Shown piece after piece: positions 18,067 to 26,361 of a DNA stretch of 35,761 nucleotides. Every line of letters starts with the position of its first letter. Within the stretch, counting starts at the first letter, position 1. The stretch lies in NCBI GenBank assembly GCA_964479695.1, contig CAYZSO010000032.1, forward strand, positions 1 through 35,761. Direction: 5' to 3'. Under the pieces are notes generated by a model. That model was not told the origin of the DNA, ran no database searches, and saw only the letters and a program-made list of their open reading frames with translations. The position numbers were made by a program, and so were the translations under genes. Source of the stretch: JAAYZH01 sp964479695 (GTDB lineage Bacteria > Bacillota > Clostridia > Saccharofermentanales > Fastidiosipilaceae).

Positions 18067-18096
18067 CTACATAAGTTTAATTTTAAACTTATGTAG
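18067..18096. repeat. 30-bp AT-rich palindrome, copy 2
   Basis: Perfect 14-bp arms, CTACATAAGTTTAA and its complement, surround two bases. It lies 38 bp after the HAD gene stop. It could form a cruciform or an RNA hairpin, but there is no U-tract. Confidence 0.95.
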
Positions 18097-18862
18097 TGAG
18101 TTCGTTGATGGCGGAGTTGGCGGAGTTGGCGGAGTTGGCGGAGCTGGCGGAGCGCCTTGGGCAGGTTATTGTTTCTGTTCATTGTTCTTCTGTAGATGAG
18201 AAATTGATGGCGGAGCGGTTTTAGCGACGTATTCTTCCTTGAATTTGTTCTGTGGTAAGTAAGGGTTTGATGGCGGAGTGGTTTCGGCGGTGTATTCTTC
18301 CTTGTTTTAGTCCCCAAAGGATTTAAGTAGATGTTATCTTCTTTCAAAGTTGTCACGAATCGGGAGACTTGCGACAGACTTGCGACACCGGATTGGCAAA
18401 CTCAGCGGTAAATGATCTTATCTTGTTGGTGTTGAGCTTATACTGGACAATGTCACCGTCGATGTCAGTATTCATTCAATAATTTCTGCACTCAGGTCAG
18501 TAATCATTCATCTGACAACTAACCGGGCGTCAAGATCCTTTCTGAAAAAATATTTGTTGTCGCAAGTTTCCGGATCCCTACCAGTTTGGAAGTTTATTTT
18601 CTTTGTGTATGTAGAAGTAGAGGCTAAGATCCGGGTCCTGACCAAGTTAGAGAATTTTTTCCTGGTGTTTTCTGGTGCAGAAGCTATATGAATCTCAATA
18701 AAAGTTGTGTTTAGAAACTATACGTCGCAATTTGCGTTCTACCAATTACTGAACTTAAGCACCAGCGAACTCTCACTAGAAACCATACGCCGCCACTTCC
18801 GTACATTCAATTACTGAACTTAAACACCAACGAACCCGCACGAGGAACAATACGTTGTAAGA
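18067..18862 (-). repeat. Dispersed non-coding element, copy B (inverted)
   Basis: The reverse complement aligns with 10974-11626 along nearly its whole length, including GTCGCAAGTCTCCCGATTCG and the terminal palindrome. It is longer than copy A because of an extra tandem section (18105-18300) next to the palindrome. With copy A it forms an inverted pair enclosing the DnaA-box cluster, pth, mfd and the HAD gene. Confidence 0.85.
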
Positions 18863-19119
18863 AGCGCTCTCAAATATGAAGTCAATAATCCCCCCGCTAA
18901 AAAATTTGTTTCGACACTATCTCTGAAAATTTCCTTCGATACTATCTCTAAAAACTTCCTATAAACTTCCCGAAAACTTCCCATAAAACTTTCCTCGAAT
19001 TACCTCAGCGTAGAGTGTTCTTTTCTGCTATCATTTTAATAATGAAGCTATGAATTTGAGAAAATTGACAGTAACAGAAAATACAACCAACCAACCAACA
19101 AGAACAGGAAAGTTTATCG

Positions 19120-20643
19120 ATGAAGCTTGACAAGCAGACGAGCAAACGCATATTGCTACTAGTAGCCATTTCACTCGGAATGGTCTGGTTAATGTTGCGT
19201 CTGGAGTTATTGCCGTCATTTATCAGTTCTTTCTTTAACTTCTTTTCGCCGGTATGGATCGGTATTGCGATTGCCTTCATTGTCAATATGCCAATGAGGT
19301 TCTTTGAGCGGAAATTGTTTGGCAAGCCTTGGAAGAAACGAGATAACATTCGACTCAAGATCAAAAGGCCAGTGAGTTTGATTATTGCCTTTCTCGTAAT
19401 ACTGGGCGTGTTGACTGGCATAGTCTTTTTAGTCGTACCTGATCTGACCAATACAATCGTTTCTTTCACCCAGCAATTGCCTGGCACCATTCGGGATTTG
19501 CAAGCATGGGTTGAAGAACAGACCATTTCCAATCCCACACTCCATGATTTCCTGGCCGGGTCGAATATCACCATCAATGACTTAATCCAGCGTTTCATTA
19601 ATTGGCTGAACAATACCATGTCGGATATAGCAAGTCAGGCATTTAGTTGGATCACAAGCGTGGTCAGCAGCTTTATGAACTTTTTCTTCGGCCTTGTGTT
19701 CGCCCTCTATTTCCTAGGCCAGAAAGAAAAGCTGGTCAGTCAAGTGAAAAAACTTGCTTACGCTGCGCTGCCTGAACGCTTCGTTGATCGATTGTTGCAA
19801 CTCGGTAAATTAGTCAACACCGTGTTCTCGCGCTTCATCGGTGGACAGGGGTTGGAAGCGCTGATTTTGGGCAGTTTGGTTTTTATCGGGATGCAAATTT
19901 TCCGTTTTCCCTATCCGCTGACGATCAGTGTACTTGTCATTATTGGCGCGCTTATTCCGGTCTTCGGCGCTTTTATCGCAGGGCTTTTGGGGGCAATCTT
20001 GATCTCCGTCGAATCGCCGATTCAGGCAATTTGGTTCATTATTATGTTAGTGATTATCCAGCAGATTGAAGGCAATTTCATCTATCCGCGAGTGGTAGGG
20101 AAGTCTGTGGGTTTGCCGTCCGTCTGGGTGCTTTTTGCCGTGACTTTTGGGTCGAAACTCTTCGGCTTCATGGGACTTCTTCTGGGCGTTCCGGGCATGT
20201 CCGTTCTTTATGTTTTGTTGCGGGCTTGGTCTTCGGCCAAAGTCAAAGACAAGGACATTGATCCGGATAAGCTTTCGTTCGCGGGGGAGGCAGATGATGA
20301 GACCCCGGCTCCTGCCGAAACACCGCCGGGGGAACCTTTGGCCGAATCTCAAGCGGAGGCTGACCAGGTCTTCCAAGAGGACGAGCCACAACGGAGGAGA
20401 CCTGAAGACCGGGTTGATCCGAACGCCTATGAATATGAAGAGGCAGACGAAAACGCAGATACCTACGAAAACGAAAATACATACGAAAACGCAGATACCT
20501 ACGAAGAAGAACCGACGACAAGCAACCCGAAAATCCGCAGATTCAAGGTGAATTTTGACCTCGATAAAGTGGAACAAGAACTCAATGAAGAGGAAGAGGA
20601 AGCTCGCAGAATTCGCGAGTCGCATCAGAAACGCCGCGACTAA
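19120..20643 (+). CDS. AI-2E family transporter (PerM-like membrane protein)
   Basis: This is a 507-residue membrane protein. The first ~375 residues contain about seven to eight hydrophobic segments (for example ILLLVAISLGMVWLMLRL and SLIIAFLVILGVLTGIVFLVV) and the family features GGQGLEALILG and QQIEGNFIYPRVVGKSVGLP. The family includes AI-2 exporters and Na+/H+ antiporters, so the substrate is open. The last ~130 residues form a cytoplasmic acidic tail with ENADTYENENTYEN repeats, absent from typical members. AGGAAAG lies 8-9 nt before the ATG. The gene is single and is followed by a 266-bp C-rich spacer. Confidence 0.88.
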   Translation: MKLDKQTSKRILLLVAISLGMVWLMLRLELLPSFISSFFNFFSPVWIGIAIAFIVNMPMRFFERKLFGKPWKKRDNIRLKIKRPVSLIIAFLVILGVLTGIVFLVVPDLTNTIVSFTQQLPGTIRDLQAWVEEQTISNPTLHDFLAGSNITINDLIQRFINWLNNTMSDIASQAFSWITSVVSSFMNFFFGLVFALYFLGQKEKLVSQVKKLAYAALPERFVDRLLQLGKLVNTVFSRFIGGQGLEALILGSLVFIGMQIFRFPYPLTISVLVIIGALIPVFGAFIAGLLGAILISVESPIQAIWFIIMLVIIQQIEGNFIYPRVVGKSVGLPSVWVLFAVTFGSKLFGFMGLLLGVPGMSVLYVLLRAWSSAKVKDKDIDPDKLSFAGEADDETPAPAETPPGEPLAESQAEADQVFQEDEPQRRRPEDRVDPNAYEYEEADENADTYENENTYENADTYEEEPTTSNPKIRRFKVNFDLDKVEQELNEEEEEARRIRESHQKRRD

Positions 20644-20817
20644 ACCGCATGTTACCTCCTCGCCACCTACGCCCAGCCGCCCAAGCCCACCGCCCACCGC
20701 CCGCGGTCTGCGGCCACCCGCCGGCCGTAACTCAGGCATGGCCCAGGCATGGCTGTGAAAAAACGGTAAATAAAGTCAAATTTAAGGCGCCGGGCATCAA
20801 AGCGGTATCAAATCGGG

Positions 20818-20846
20818 TTGAATGAAATCTCAAAGTGAATTATTAT
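20818..20846 (+). promoter_or_regulatory. Sigma-A-type promoter of gap
   Basis: TTGAAT (20818-20823), a 17-bp spacer and TATTAT (20841-20846) lie 64 bp before the gap start codon. The inverted repeat GGTAC-AAAA-GTACC just downstream (about 20851-20864) sits in the 5' untranslated region and could be an operator or small hairpin. Confidence 0.75.
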
Positions 20847-20909
20847 TAAGCGGTACAAAAGTACCTAAACATTTTTCAGCTCAAGCAGAGTTACTCAAGG
20901 AGGAAACAA

Positions 20910-21980
20910 ATGGCTATTAAAGTTGGTATCAATGGTTTCGGGCGCATTGGCCGTCTCGTATTCCGTGCAATGTACGATCAGGGCTTAATTGGCAAAGAGA
21001 TTGATCTCGTTGCCGTTACAGACCTTTCGACAGACGCGGATTATTTTGCTTATCAAATTAAGTACGATAGCACCCAAGGCGCTTTCGATGGCGAGATCAG
21101 CACCGAGAAGAGTTCACCGGATGCAGAAGAGAATGACGTTCTCATTATCAATGGTGACAAGATTAAGTGCGTCGCTGCAACCAAGACTCCGGCGGAACTC
21201 CCCTGGAAGGATTTGGGCGTAGACTATGTTATCGAGTGTACCGGTGTTTTCACCAGCCTTGACAAGGCTCAGGGTCACCTCGATGCAGGCGCGAAGAAAG
21301 TTATTATTTCCGCACCCGGTAAGGGCGGCGTGAAGACCATCGTTTACGGCGTTAACGAGAATGAATATGACACCAAGGAGCACAATGTTGTTTCCAACGC
21401 TTCGTGCACCACGAACTGTCTGGCTCCTGTTGTTCACGTTCTGCTTAAGGAAGGCATCGGCATTGAGACCGGTCTTATGACCACGATCCATGCTTATACC
21501 GCAACCCAGAAGGTCGTTGACGGCGTTTCCAAGAAGGACTGGAGAGGCGGCCGTGCTGCGGCGATCAACATCATTCCTTCTTCCACCGGCGCTGCAAAGG
21601 CCGTTGGTGAAGTTCTCCCGGCAACGAAGGGCAAACTGACCGGTATGTCCTTCCGTGTTCCGACCCCAACAGGTTCCGTTGTTGACCTGACATTCCGTTC
21701 TGAGAGAGACACTTCCATTGAGGAGATCGACGGCCTCTTCAAGAATGCTTCCGAGACCTATCTCAAGGGCATCTTGGGCTATACCAAGGACGCGATCGTT
21801 TCCACAGACATCATCCATGACAACCGTTCTTCGATCTATGACAGCGACGCGACCATGACCAACAACCTCAAGGGTGAGAAGCGTTTCTTCAAGGTCGTTT
21901 CCTGGTATGACAATGAGTGGGGTTATTCCAACCGTTGCGTTGACCTCCTGCTCTATATGGCGAAGAAGGATCAGGAATAA
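20910..21980 (+). CDS. gap: Glyceraldehyde-3-phosphate dehydrogenase
   Basis: This 356-residue glycolytic enzyme makes 1,3-bisphosphoglycerate with NAD+. It has the Rossmann motif NGFGRIGR (residues 8-15), Asp38 in VTDLS favouring NAD, the active-site SNASCTTNC with Cys166, and the C-terminal WYDNEWGYSNR. It is about 20 residues longer than the common form, with the extra residues near 40-75. A perfect AAGGAGG ribosome binding site and a narrow, C/G-ending codon choice unlike the neighbours suggest high expression. It has its own promoter and terminator, so it is monocistronic. Confidence 0.98.
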   Translation: MAIKVGINGFGRIGRLVFRAMYDQGLIGKEIDLVAVTDLSTDADYFAYQIKYDSTQGAFDGEISTEKSSPDAEENDVLIINGDKIKCVAATKTPAELPWKDLGVDYVIECTGVFTSLDKAQGHLDAGAKKVIISAPGKGGVKTIVYGVNENEYDTKEHNVVSNASCTTNCLAPVVHVLLKEGIGIETGLMTTIHAYTATQKVVDGVSKKDWRGGRAAAINIIPSSTGAAKAVGEVLPATKGKLTGMSFRVPTPTGSVVDLTFRSERDTSIEEIDGLFKNASETYLKGILGYTKDAIVSTDIIHDNRSSIYDSDATMTNNLKGEKRFFKVVSWYDNEWGYSNRCVDLLLYMAKKDQE

Positions 21981-22019
21981 GAGCCCCTTCCCGCTACATC
22001 CATAATCATTAACCTAATT

Positions 22020-22048
22020 AAGCCGGTTCCTGCGGGAGTCGGCTTTTT
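22020..22048 (+). terminator. Rho-independent terminator of gap
   Basis: AAGCCG pairs with CGGCTT, with further imperfect pairing inside (TTCC/GGGA), followed by a T-run. It lies 40 bp after the stop codon. Confidence 0.85.
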
Positions 22049-22075
22049 GCGCTCAAGCGGGGGGAGTGGTTGGGG

Positions 22076-22095
22076 GCGGCTTTGGCCAAAGCCGC
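22076..22095. repeat. Intergenic 20-bp perfect palindrome around CTTTGGCCAAAG
   Basis: GCGGC-TTTGGCCAAA-GCCGC lies between the gap terminator and the hpf promoter. This is the longest form of the recurrent word seen here, and several coding half-copies share the GGCGGC flank. Confidence 0.93.
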
Positions 22096-22135
22096 AGCCA
22101 GATCAGTGCGATTAACCCGCTGGGCTCAAATATCA

Positions 22136-22165
22136 TTGAAAAGAGAAAATGGTTTAGCGTACAAT
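22136..22165 (+). promoter_or_regulatory. Sigma-A-type promoter of hpf
   Basis: TTGAAA (22136-22141), an 18-bp spacer and TACAAT (22160-22165) lie 31 bp before the start codon. Confidence 0.8.
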
Positions 22166-22196
22166 AATAAGACATAGAAGTAAGGAGGTATTGCGT

Positions 22197-22778
22197 ATGA
22201 AACTTGAGATGCAAGGTAAGGGGATGAAAATCGGACCACAACTCGAGCGGCGCATTACGGAGAAACTGGCGAAGTTTCAGAATTATTTTGATGATTCGGT
22301 GACTTGCCAGGTCAAGTGCAGCACGGACAGCCCTGAAACTCGGAAGGTAGAGATCACACTCTATATCCGTAAGCACATTTACCGTGCGGAGCGTACGGCC
22401 GGAGATGTTTTCACGGCTCTGGATCTTGCGGTGGATGTGTTGGAGGGACAGATCCGGAAACACAAGACGAAGATTGAGAAGAATATCCATGACTATGCCT
22501 ACATGAAGGAATACCTGAAGTATGAGGTTCCGGACGAGATTTCGGAAACTTCCGGGAACGGAGCTTCTGCTGCGGCTGAGCCGGAGATCACGGCTGAGCG
22601 TTTCCGTCACAAGTCTTTTGAACTTCGCCCGATGACGAAGGAAGAGGCGGCCTTGCAGATGGAGCTCTTGGGGCATACGTTCTTCTTGTACGAGAATGCC
22701 GACACGGAGCGGGTAAACCTCGTCTATAAACGTCATGATGGGAATTATGGCGTGATTGAACCGGACTATGAAGATTGA
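22197..22778 (+). CDS. hpf: Long-form ribosome hibernation promoting factor
   Basis: This 193-residue protein binds the 30S decoding region and, through its C-terminal domain, pairs ribosomes into 100S dimers in resting cells. The S30AE/YfiA N-terminal domain (about 1-100, MKLEMQGKGMKIGPQLERRI) and the dimerisation domain (about 135-190, KSFELRPMTKEEAALQMELLG) are both present, which defines the long form. ATG 22197 has GGAGG 8-9 nt upstream; the in-frame TTG at 22191 is too close to it. It has its own promoter and a terminator at 22919. Confidence 0.96.
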   Translation: MKLEMQGKGMKIGPQLERRITEKLAKFQNYFDDSVTCQVKCSTDSPETRKVEITLYIRKHIYRAERTAGDVFTALDLAVDVLEGQIRKHKTKIEKNIHDYAYMKEYLKYEVPDEISETSGNGASAAAEPEITAERFRHKSFELRPMTKEEAALQMELLGHTFFLYENADTERVNLVYKRHDGNYGVIEPDYED

Positions 22779-22784
22779 GCGAAA

Positions 22785-22862
22785 GAAGTTTCGCTAGCTA
22801 AGCGAGATAAGCAAGCTTCGCTAGCAAAGCGAGAAAAGCAAGCTTCGCTAGCAAAGCAAGAC
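22785..22862. repeat. Short direct/inverted repeats after hpf
   Basis: TTCGCTAGC units alternate with AAGCGAGA/AAGCAAGC units three times. The nested GCTAGC and AAGCTT palindromes could form hairpins in the hpf 3' region. Confidence 0.85.
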
Positions 22863-22918
22863 GCTAATTCGCTGTAACGGCATTTGCTGTCAACGATAAT
22901 GATCGGTAAACCAGAATA

Positions 22919-22950
22919 AGGGGGTTGCCTTGCCGGCGGCCCTCTTTTTT
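22919..22950 (+). terminator. Rho-independent terminator of hpf
   Basis: An 11-pair stem (AGGGGGTTGCC with GGCGGCCCTCT, using three G-U pairs) with loop TTGCC is followed by TTTTT. Confidence 0.85.
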
Positions 22951-22975
22951 ACACCCATTTATGGGCCGGTACGGC

Positions 22976-22981
22976 TATAAT
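22976..22981 (+). promoter_or_regulatory. Probable -10 of the pcrA operon promoter
   Basis: A perfect TATAAT lies 28 bp upstream of the pcrA start codon and just after the hpf terminator. The -35 region is not recognisable. Confidence 0.5.
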
Positions 22982-23009
22982 ATTGAGGTATATGAAAAGG
23001 AGTGACCAG

Positions 23010-25733
23010 ATGTCAGATTTCCCCCAGCCTTACATGAGGAGCGACGAACCAACTTACGATATGAATAGCGATTTGAATAACGATTTGAATAACGATAGGT
23101 CTTACGATAGTGACGATAGAAACTATGCCTCAAACTATGCCTCGAACTATGCCTCGAACTATGCCTCGAACGATGCCTCGAAAGAAGAAACCGCGGAAGA
23201 ACTGCTTCGAGGGCTTAATCCCGAACAGCGAGAAGCCGTTTTACACAGCGAAGGGCCATTGCTGATTCTGGCGGGCGCAGGGTCTGGCAAGACGCGTGTG
23301 ATTACGCATCGTATTGCTTACATGGTGCGGGTGAAGGGTGTGTCACCGCGCCAGATTCTGGCGATTACGTTTACCAATAAGGCTGCGCGCGAAATGGTGG
23401 ATCGCGTGGAGAAACTCCTGGGTGATTCGACTTCCGGGATGTGGATTGGCACTTTCCACGCGATGATGGCCAGGGTGCTCAGGCGCTTTGCGGAGCACCT
23501 GGGCTTTACAAAGAATTTCGGCATTGCTGACAGCAGTGACCAGTTGTCCTTGGTGAAGGCAATTATCAAGGATTTGAATTTGGATGAGAAAACCTTTGAT
23601 CCGAGAAGGATTCATAATGCGATTTCCAAGGCAAAGAATGAGCTGATCAGCCCGGAGGCCTATGCCCGGGATACCGGCGGTGAATTCTGGAAGACGAAGG
23701 CTGCTCTGGTTTATCGCCAATATCAGGATCGACTGAAACAAAATAACTTGATGGACTTCGACGACCTTCTGTATTATGCGGTGAAACTCTTCCGCGAGCA
23801 GCCGGATGTTCTGCGCCTCTACCGCGAGCGTTTTCGCTACATCATGGTCGACGAGTACCAGGATACGAACGGCGCGCAGTATGAGCTGGTGCGCTTGCTT
23901 TCGGAGGAACACCGAAATCTCTGCGTTGTAGGTGACGATGATCAGTCGATTTATTCGTTTCGCGGTGCTGATATACAGAATATTTTGGATTTTGAGAAGG
24001 ATTTTGCTCCCTGCAAAGTGATTAAGCTTGAGCAGAATTATCGTTCTACCGGTCACATTTTGCAGGCTGCGAACCAAGTGATCCACAATAATACGAGCCG
24101 CAAAGACAAGAAGCTCTGGACGGCAGAGGGTGAAGGGGAAAAGATAACGAAACTCTCTGTCTCAAACGAGCAGGCGGAGGCCGGTTTCATTGCCAATGAA
24201 ATCGCTCGTTTGGTTAACTCCGGTGACGTCAACTATCGGGATGTAGGGATTCTCTATCGAATTAACGCACTATCTCGTAACTTGGAGTTCAGTTTGCAGC
24301 GCGCCGGTATTCCTTTCAAAATTTACGGGGGGCTGCGCTTCTTCGACCGTAAGGAAATCAAAGACACCTTGGCCTGGCTGAACCTCATTACAAGTCCCCG
24401 CGATAACGTGGCCTTCCAGCGGGCGGTTCTTGCTCCTCGCCGTGGAATCGGTGAGACGACGATCAGCCGCCTTCAGGAACTGGCCATACAGAACCAGGTC
24501 TCTATTATGGAAATTTGTGTCCATGCGGACGAGATTCCGGAGCTGTCACGGGCTGCCGGCAAAATCAAGGAGTTTGTCCGCTTGGTGGGCCGCTTACAGA
24601 AGACCTTACTGAATGAGGACTGGACACTTTCACAATATATTGAGTATGTGCAGAATGAGTCGGGTTTGGTGCAGGAAATTATTGATCACCAGGAGAAGGG
24701 ACGCGATGATGCCTTTAACCGCCTGGAAAACTTGAAGGAGCTTTTGTCCGAAGCCGTTAACTTCCAACAACTTCCGGATCAAACGGAACTCTGGGACTTT
24801 ACCGAAGCAGAGCTCTCCGCTATGAGCGAAGAAGGTGCAGAAGGCGCAGAGGGTGCAGCGAGTGCAGCAAGTGCAGGCACGGCAGCAGGTTCAGCAGCCG
24901 TAACAGCAGCCCCGGCAGCTCCAGCAACAGCCGCAGAATCAGCCGCCGGAACTGCCAACGAATCTACCGACAGAGCTGCCGACACGTCAGCAGCAGAAAC
25001 AGCCGAAACAACAGCCGAGGTTGAGCCGGAAACCTTGCTTCAGACCTTGATCCGTTTCTTGGATCAAGCCGCGCTGCACTCGGATGCCGACCTGGATCAG
25101 GACGAGGGCGATGACAACTTCGTCAAGCTCATGACCATCCATTCAGCGAAGGGCTTGGAGTTCCCGGTGGTGTTCGTCGTCGGTATGGAGGAGGGCATCT
25201 TCCCGGGTTACCGCTCCATGATGGACCCGGTCGCCATCGAGGAAGAGCGCCGGCTCGCTTATGTGGCGATCACCAGGGCTCGCCGCAAGCTCTATCTCAG
25301 TGCTTCGGAATCGAGGCTCCTCTTCGGTCGGACCGAGCATTATCTTCCGTCCCGCTTCTTGCAGGAGCTTCCGGAGGAGCATGTGATGGCTTTGGGTGCG
25401 CAAGTTTATAGTGGCCAAAGCCGCCGAGAGAAGGATCTTGCTGAGGAGCGTCAAGCACCTAGATCAGCTTGGGGTTTCGGTGCGGGACCGTCGCCGGTAC
25501 AGGATTTTCGCAAGGAGCAAAAAGCCGCTGCAAAAGCCACCGTGCCAAAGGCCGGGAACCTGAAGGCCACCGAACTCAAACGGGGCGATATTGTGAAACA
25601 CGCGCGCTTTGGCCGCGGACGCATCCTCGCCGTGGAACCGGTAGCAGGAGACGCGATGCTGCGCATTGAATTCGACACGGCCGGAGTCCGAATGATGTTG
25701 GCCAATGCCGCCGGCCTTGCCAAAGGAGAATAA
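23010..25733 (+). CDS. pcrA: ATP-dependent DNA helicase PcrA/UvrD
   Basis: This 907-residue superfamily 1 3'-5' helicase acts in nucleotide excision repair and replication restart. Walker A AGAGSGKT is at about residues 88-95, VDEYQDTN (motif II) at about 281-288, then GDDDQSIYSFRGA, LEQNYRS, MTIHSAKGLEFP and YVAITRARRKLYL. The C-terminal Tudor-like module (LKRGDIVKHARFGRGRI, about 852-905) is typical of PcrA. Typical length is about 740. The excess is a repetitive ASNY N-terminus (about 35-60) and a ~70-residue Ala/Glu-rich insert (about 605-675) in a 2B/2A-region loop. AAGGAG supports ATG 23010 rather than the upstream TTG 22983. It leads a three-gene operon. Confidence 0.96.
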   Translation: MSDFPQPYMRSDEPTYDMNSDLNNDLNNDRSYDSDDRNYASNYASNYASNYASNDASKEETAEELLRGLNPEQREAVLHSEGPLLILAGAGSGKTRVITHRIAYMVRVKGVSPRQILAITFTNKAAREMVDRVEKLLGDSTSGMWIGTFHAMMARVLRRFAEHLGFTKNFGIADSSDQLSLVKAIIKDLNLDEKTFDPRRIHNAISKAKNELISPEAYARDTGGEFWKTKAALVYRQYQDRLKQNNLMDFDDLLYYAVKLFREQPDVLRLYRERFRYIMVDEYQDTNGAQYELVRLLSEEHRNLCVVGDDDQSIYSFRGADIQNILDFEKDFAPCKVIKLEQNYRSTGHILQAANQVIHNNTSRKDKKLWTAEGEGEKITKLSVSNEQAEAGFIANEIARLVNSGDVNYRDVGILYRINALSRNLEFSLQRAGIPFKIYGGLRFFDRKEIKDTLAWLNLITSPRDNVAFQRAVLAPRRGIGETTISRLQELAIQNQVSIMEICVHADEIPELSRAAGKIKEFVRLVGRLQKTLLNEDWTLSQYIEYVQNESGLVQEIIDHQEKGRDDAFNRLENLKELLSEAVNFQQLPDQTELWDFTEAELSAMSEEGAEGAEGAASAASAGTAAGSAAVTAAPAAPATAAESAAGTANESTDRAADTSAAETAETTAEVEPETLLQTLIRFLDQAALHSDADLDQDEGDDNFVKLMTIHSAKGLEFPVVFVVGMEEGIFPGYRSMMDPVAIEEERRLAYVAITRARRKLYLSASESRLLFGRTEHYLPSRFLQELPEEHVMALGAQVYSGQSRREKDLAEERQAPRSAWGFGAGPSPVQDFRKEQKAAAKATVPKAGNLKATELKRGDIVKHARFGRGRILAVEPVAGDAMLRIEFDTAGVRMMLANAAGLAKGE

Positions 25734-25734
25734 G

Positions 25735-26361
25735 ATGGCTAGAGAACAAGCGTTTTTCGCCATGACCGACCGCAGCCGCTACATTCAGCGCTGGAGTCTG
25801 ATGCGTAACGCCCAAGCGGAAAATATTGCCGAACACAGCTTCCAAACCGCCGTGATTGCCCATGGCTTGGCCGTGATTCGCCGCGTGCGTTTCCCGGAAT
25901 TAACACCGCAAATCGATGAACGGGATGTCGTTCTGAAAGCCCTTTATCACGACGTGTCGGAAGTCATCACAGGTGACATGCCGACCCCTGTTAAGTATCA
26001 AGACCCGGAGCTGAAAGAAGCCTACAAACGCATCGAAGCGCTGGCCGCGGAAGACCTCCTGTCCATGTTGCCGGAAGATCTGAGACCTGCGTATCATGAT
26101 GTGGTTTTGGAAAATACTGAAAGTGAGACCCCGTATGAGCAGACTTGCCGTTTGTTGGTGAAGGCAGCGGATCGGATTTCCGCTTACCTGAAGTGTCAAG
26201 TGGAATTATCGCAGGGAAATCAAGAGTTCCGCGAGGCTGCGGAGACGACTTTGGCCAAAGTCCGAGACATGCACATGCCTGAAGCGGACATGTTCTTAGA
26301 AGAATTCGCCCCTGCCTTCAGCCTCTCACTCGACCGCTTGCGCGAAGGGAATGAACTTTGA
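25735..26361 (+). CDS. YfbR-like 5'-deoxynucleotidase (HD domain)
   Basis: This 208-residue HD-domain phosphohydrolase likely removes phosphate from deoxynucleoside 5'-monophosphates. The YfbR signature set is intact: RW (19-20) for base recognition, AEHS (His34), YHDVSEVITGDMPTPVKY (His72, Asp73, Glu76, Thr79, Asp81) and a distal Asp in KAADRISAY. The ATG at 25735 is 1 bp after the pcrA stop, with AAGGAG inside the pcrA end; the in-frame start at 25705 lies inside pcrA. The stop overlaps the next TTG start (TTGA). A role in clearing repair-derived nucleotides would fit its place after pcrA, as an inference. Confidence 0.9.
   Translation: MAREQAFFAMTDRSRYIQRWSLMRNAQAENIAEHSFQTAVIAHGLAVIRRVRFPELTPQIDERDVVLKALYHDVSEVITGDMPTPVKYQDPELKEAYKRIEALAAEDLLSMLPEDLRPAYHDVVLENTESETPYEQTCRLLVKAADRISAYLKCQVELSQGNQEFREAAETTLAKVRDMHMPEADMFLEEFAPAFSLSLDRLREGNEL

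Larger units (their letters stand above)
18029..19119. other. 1.1-kb gene-free region with dispersed element copy B
   Basis: It holds the 30-bp palindrome, a GGAGTTGGC 9-bp tandem run (about 18111-18150), a duplicated GGCGGAGYGGTTT..GCGRYGTATTCTTCCTTG unit (18210-18305), the inverted copy of the dispersed element, and direct repeats of TTCGAYACTATCTCTRAAAA (18911-18955) before the transporter gene. No coding frame is supported. Confidence 0.8.

Noticed and set aside
23343..24086. 247-residue frame antisense to pcrA (similar antisense frames lie in mfd, thrC and the AI-2E gene)
   Set aside because: They are shadow frames of strongly supported genes, with no start signals and composition following the sense codons.
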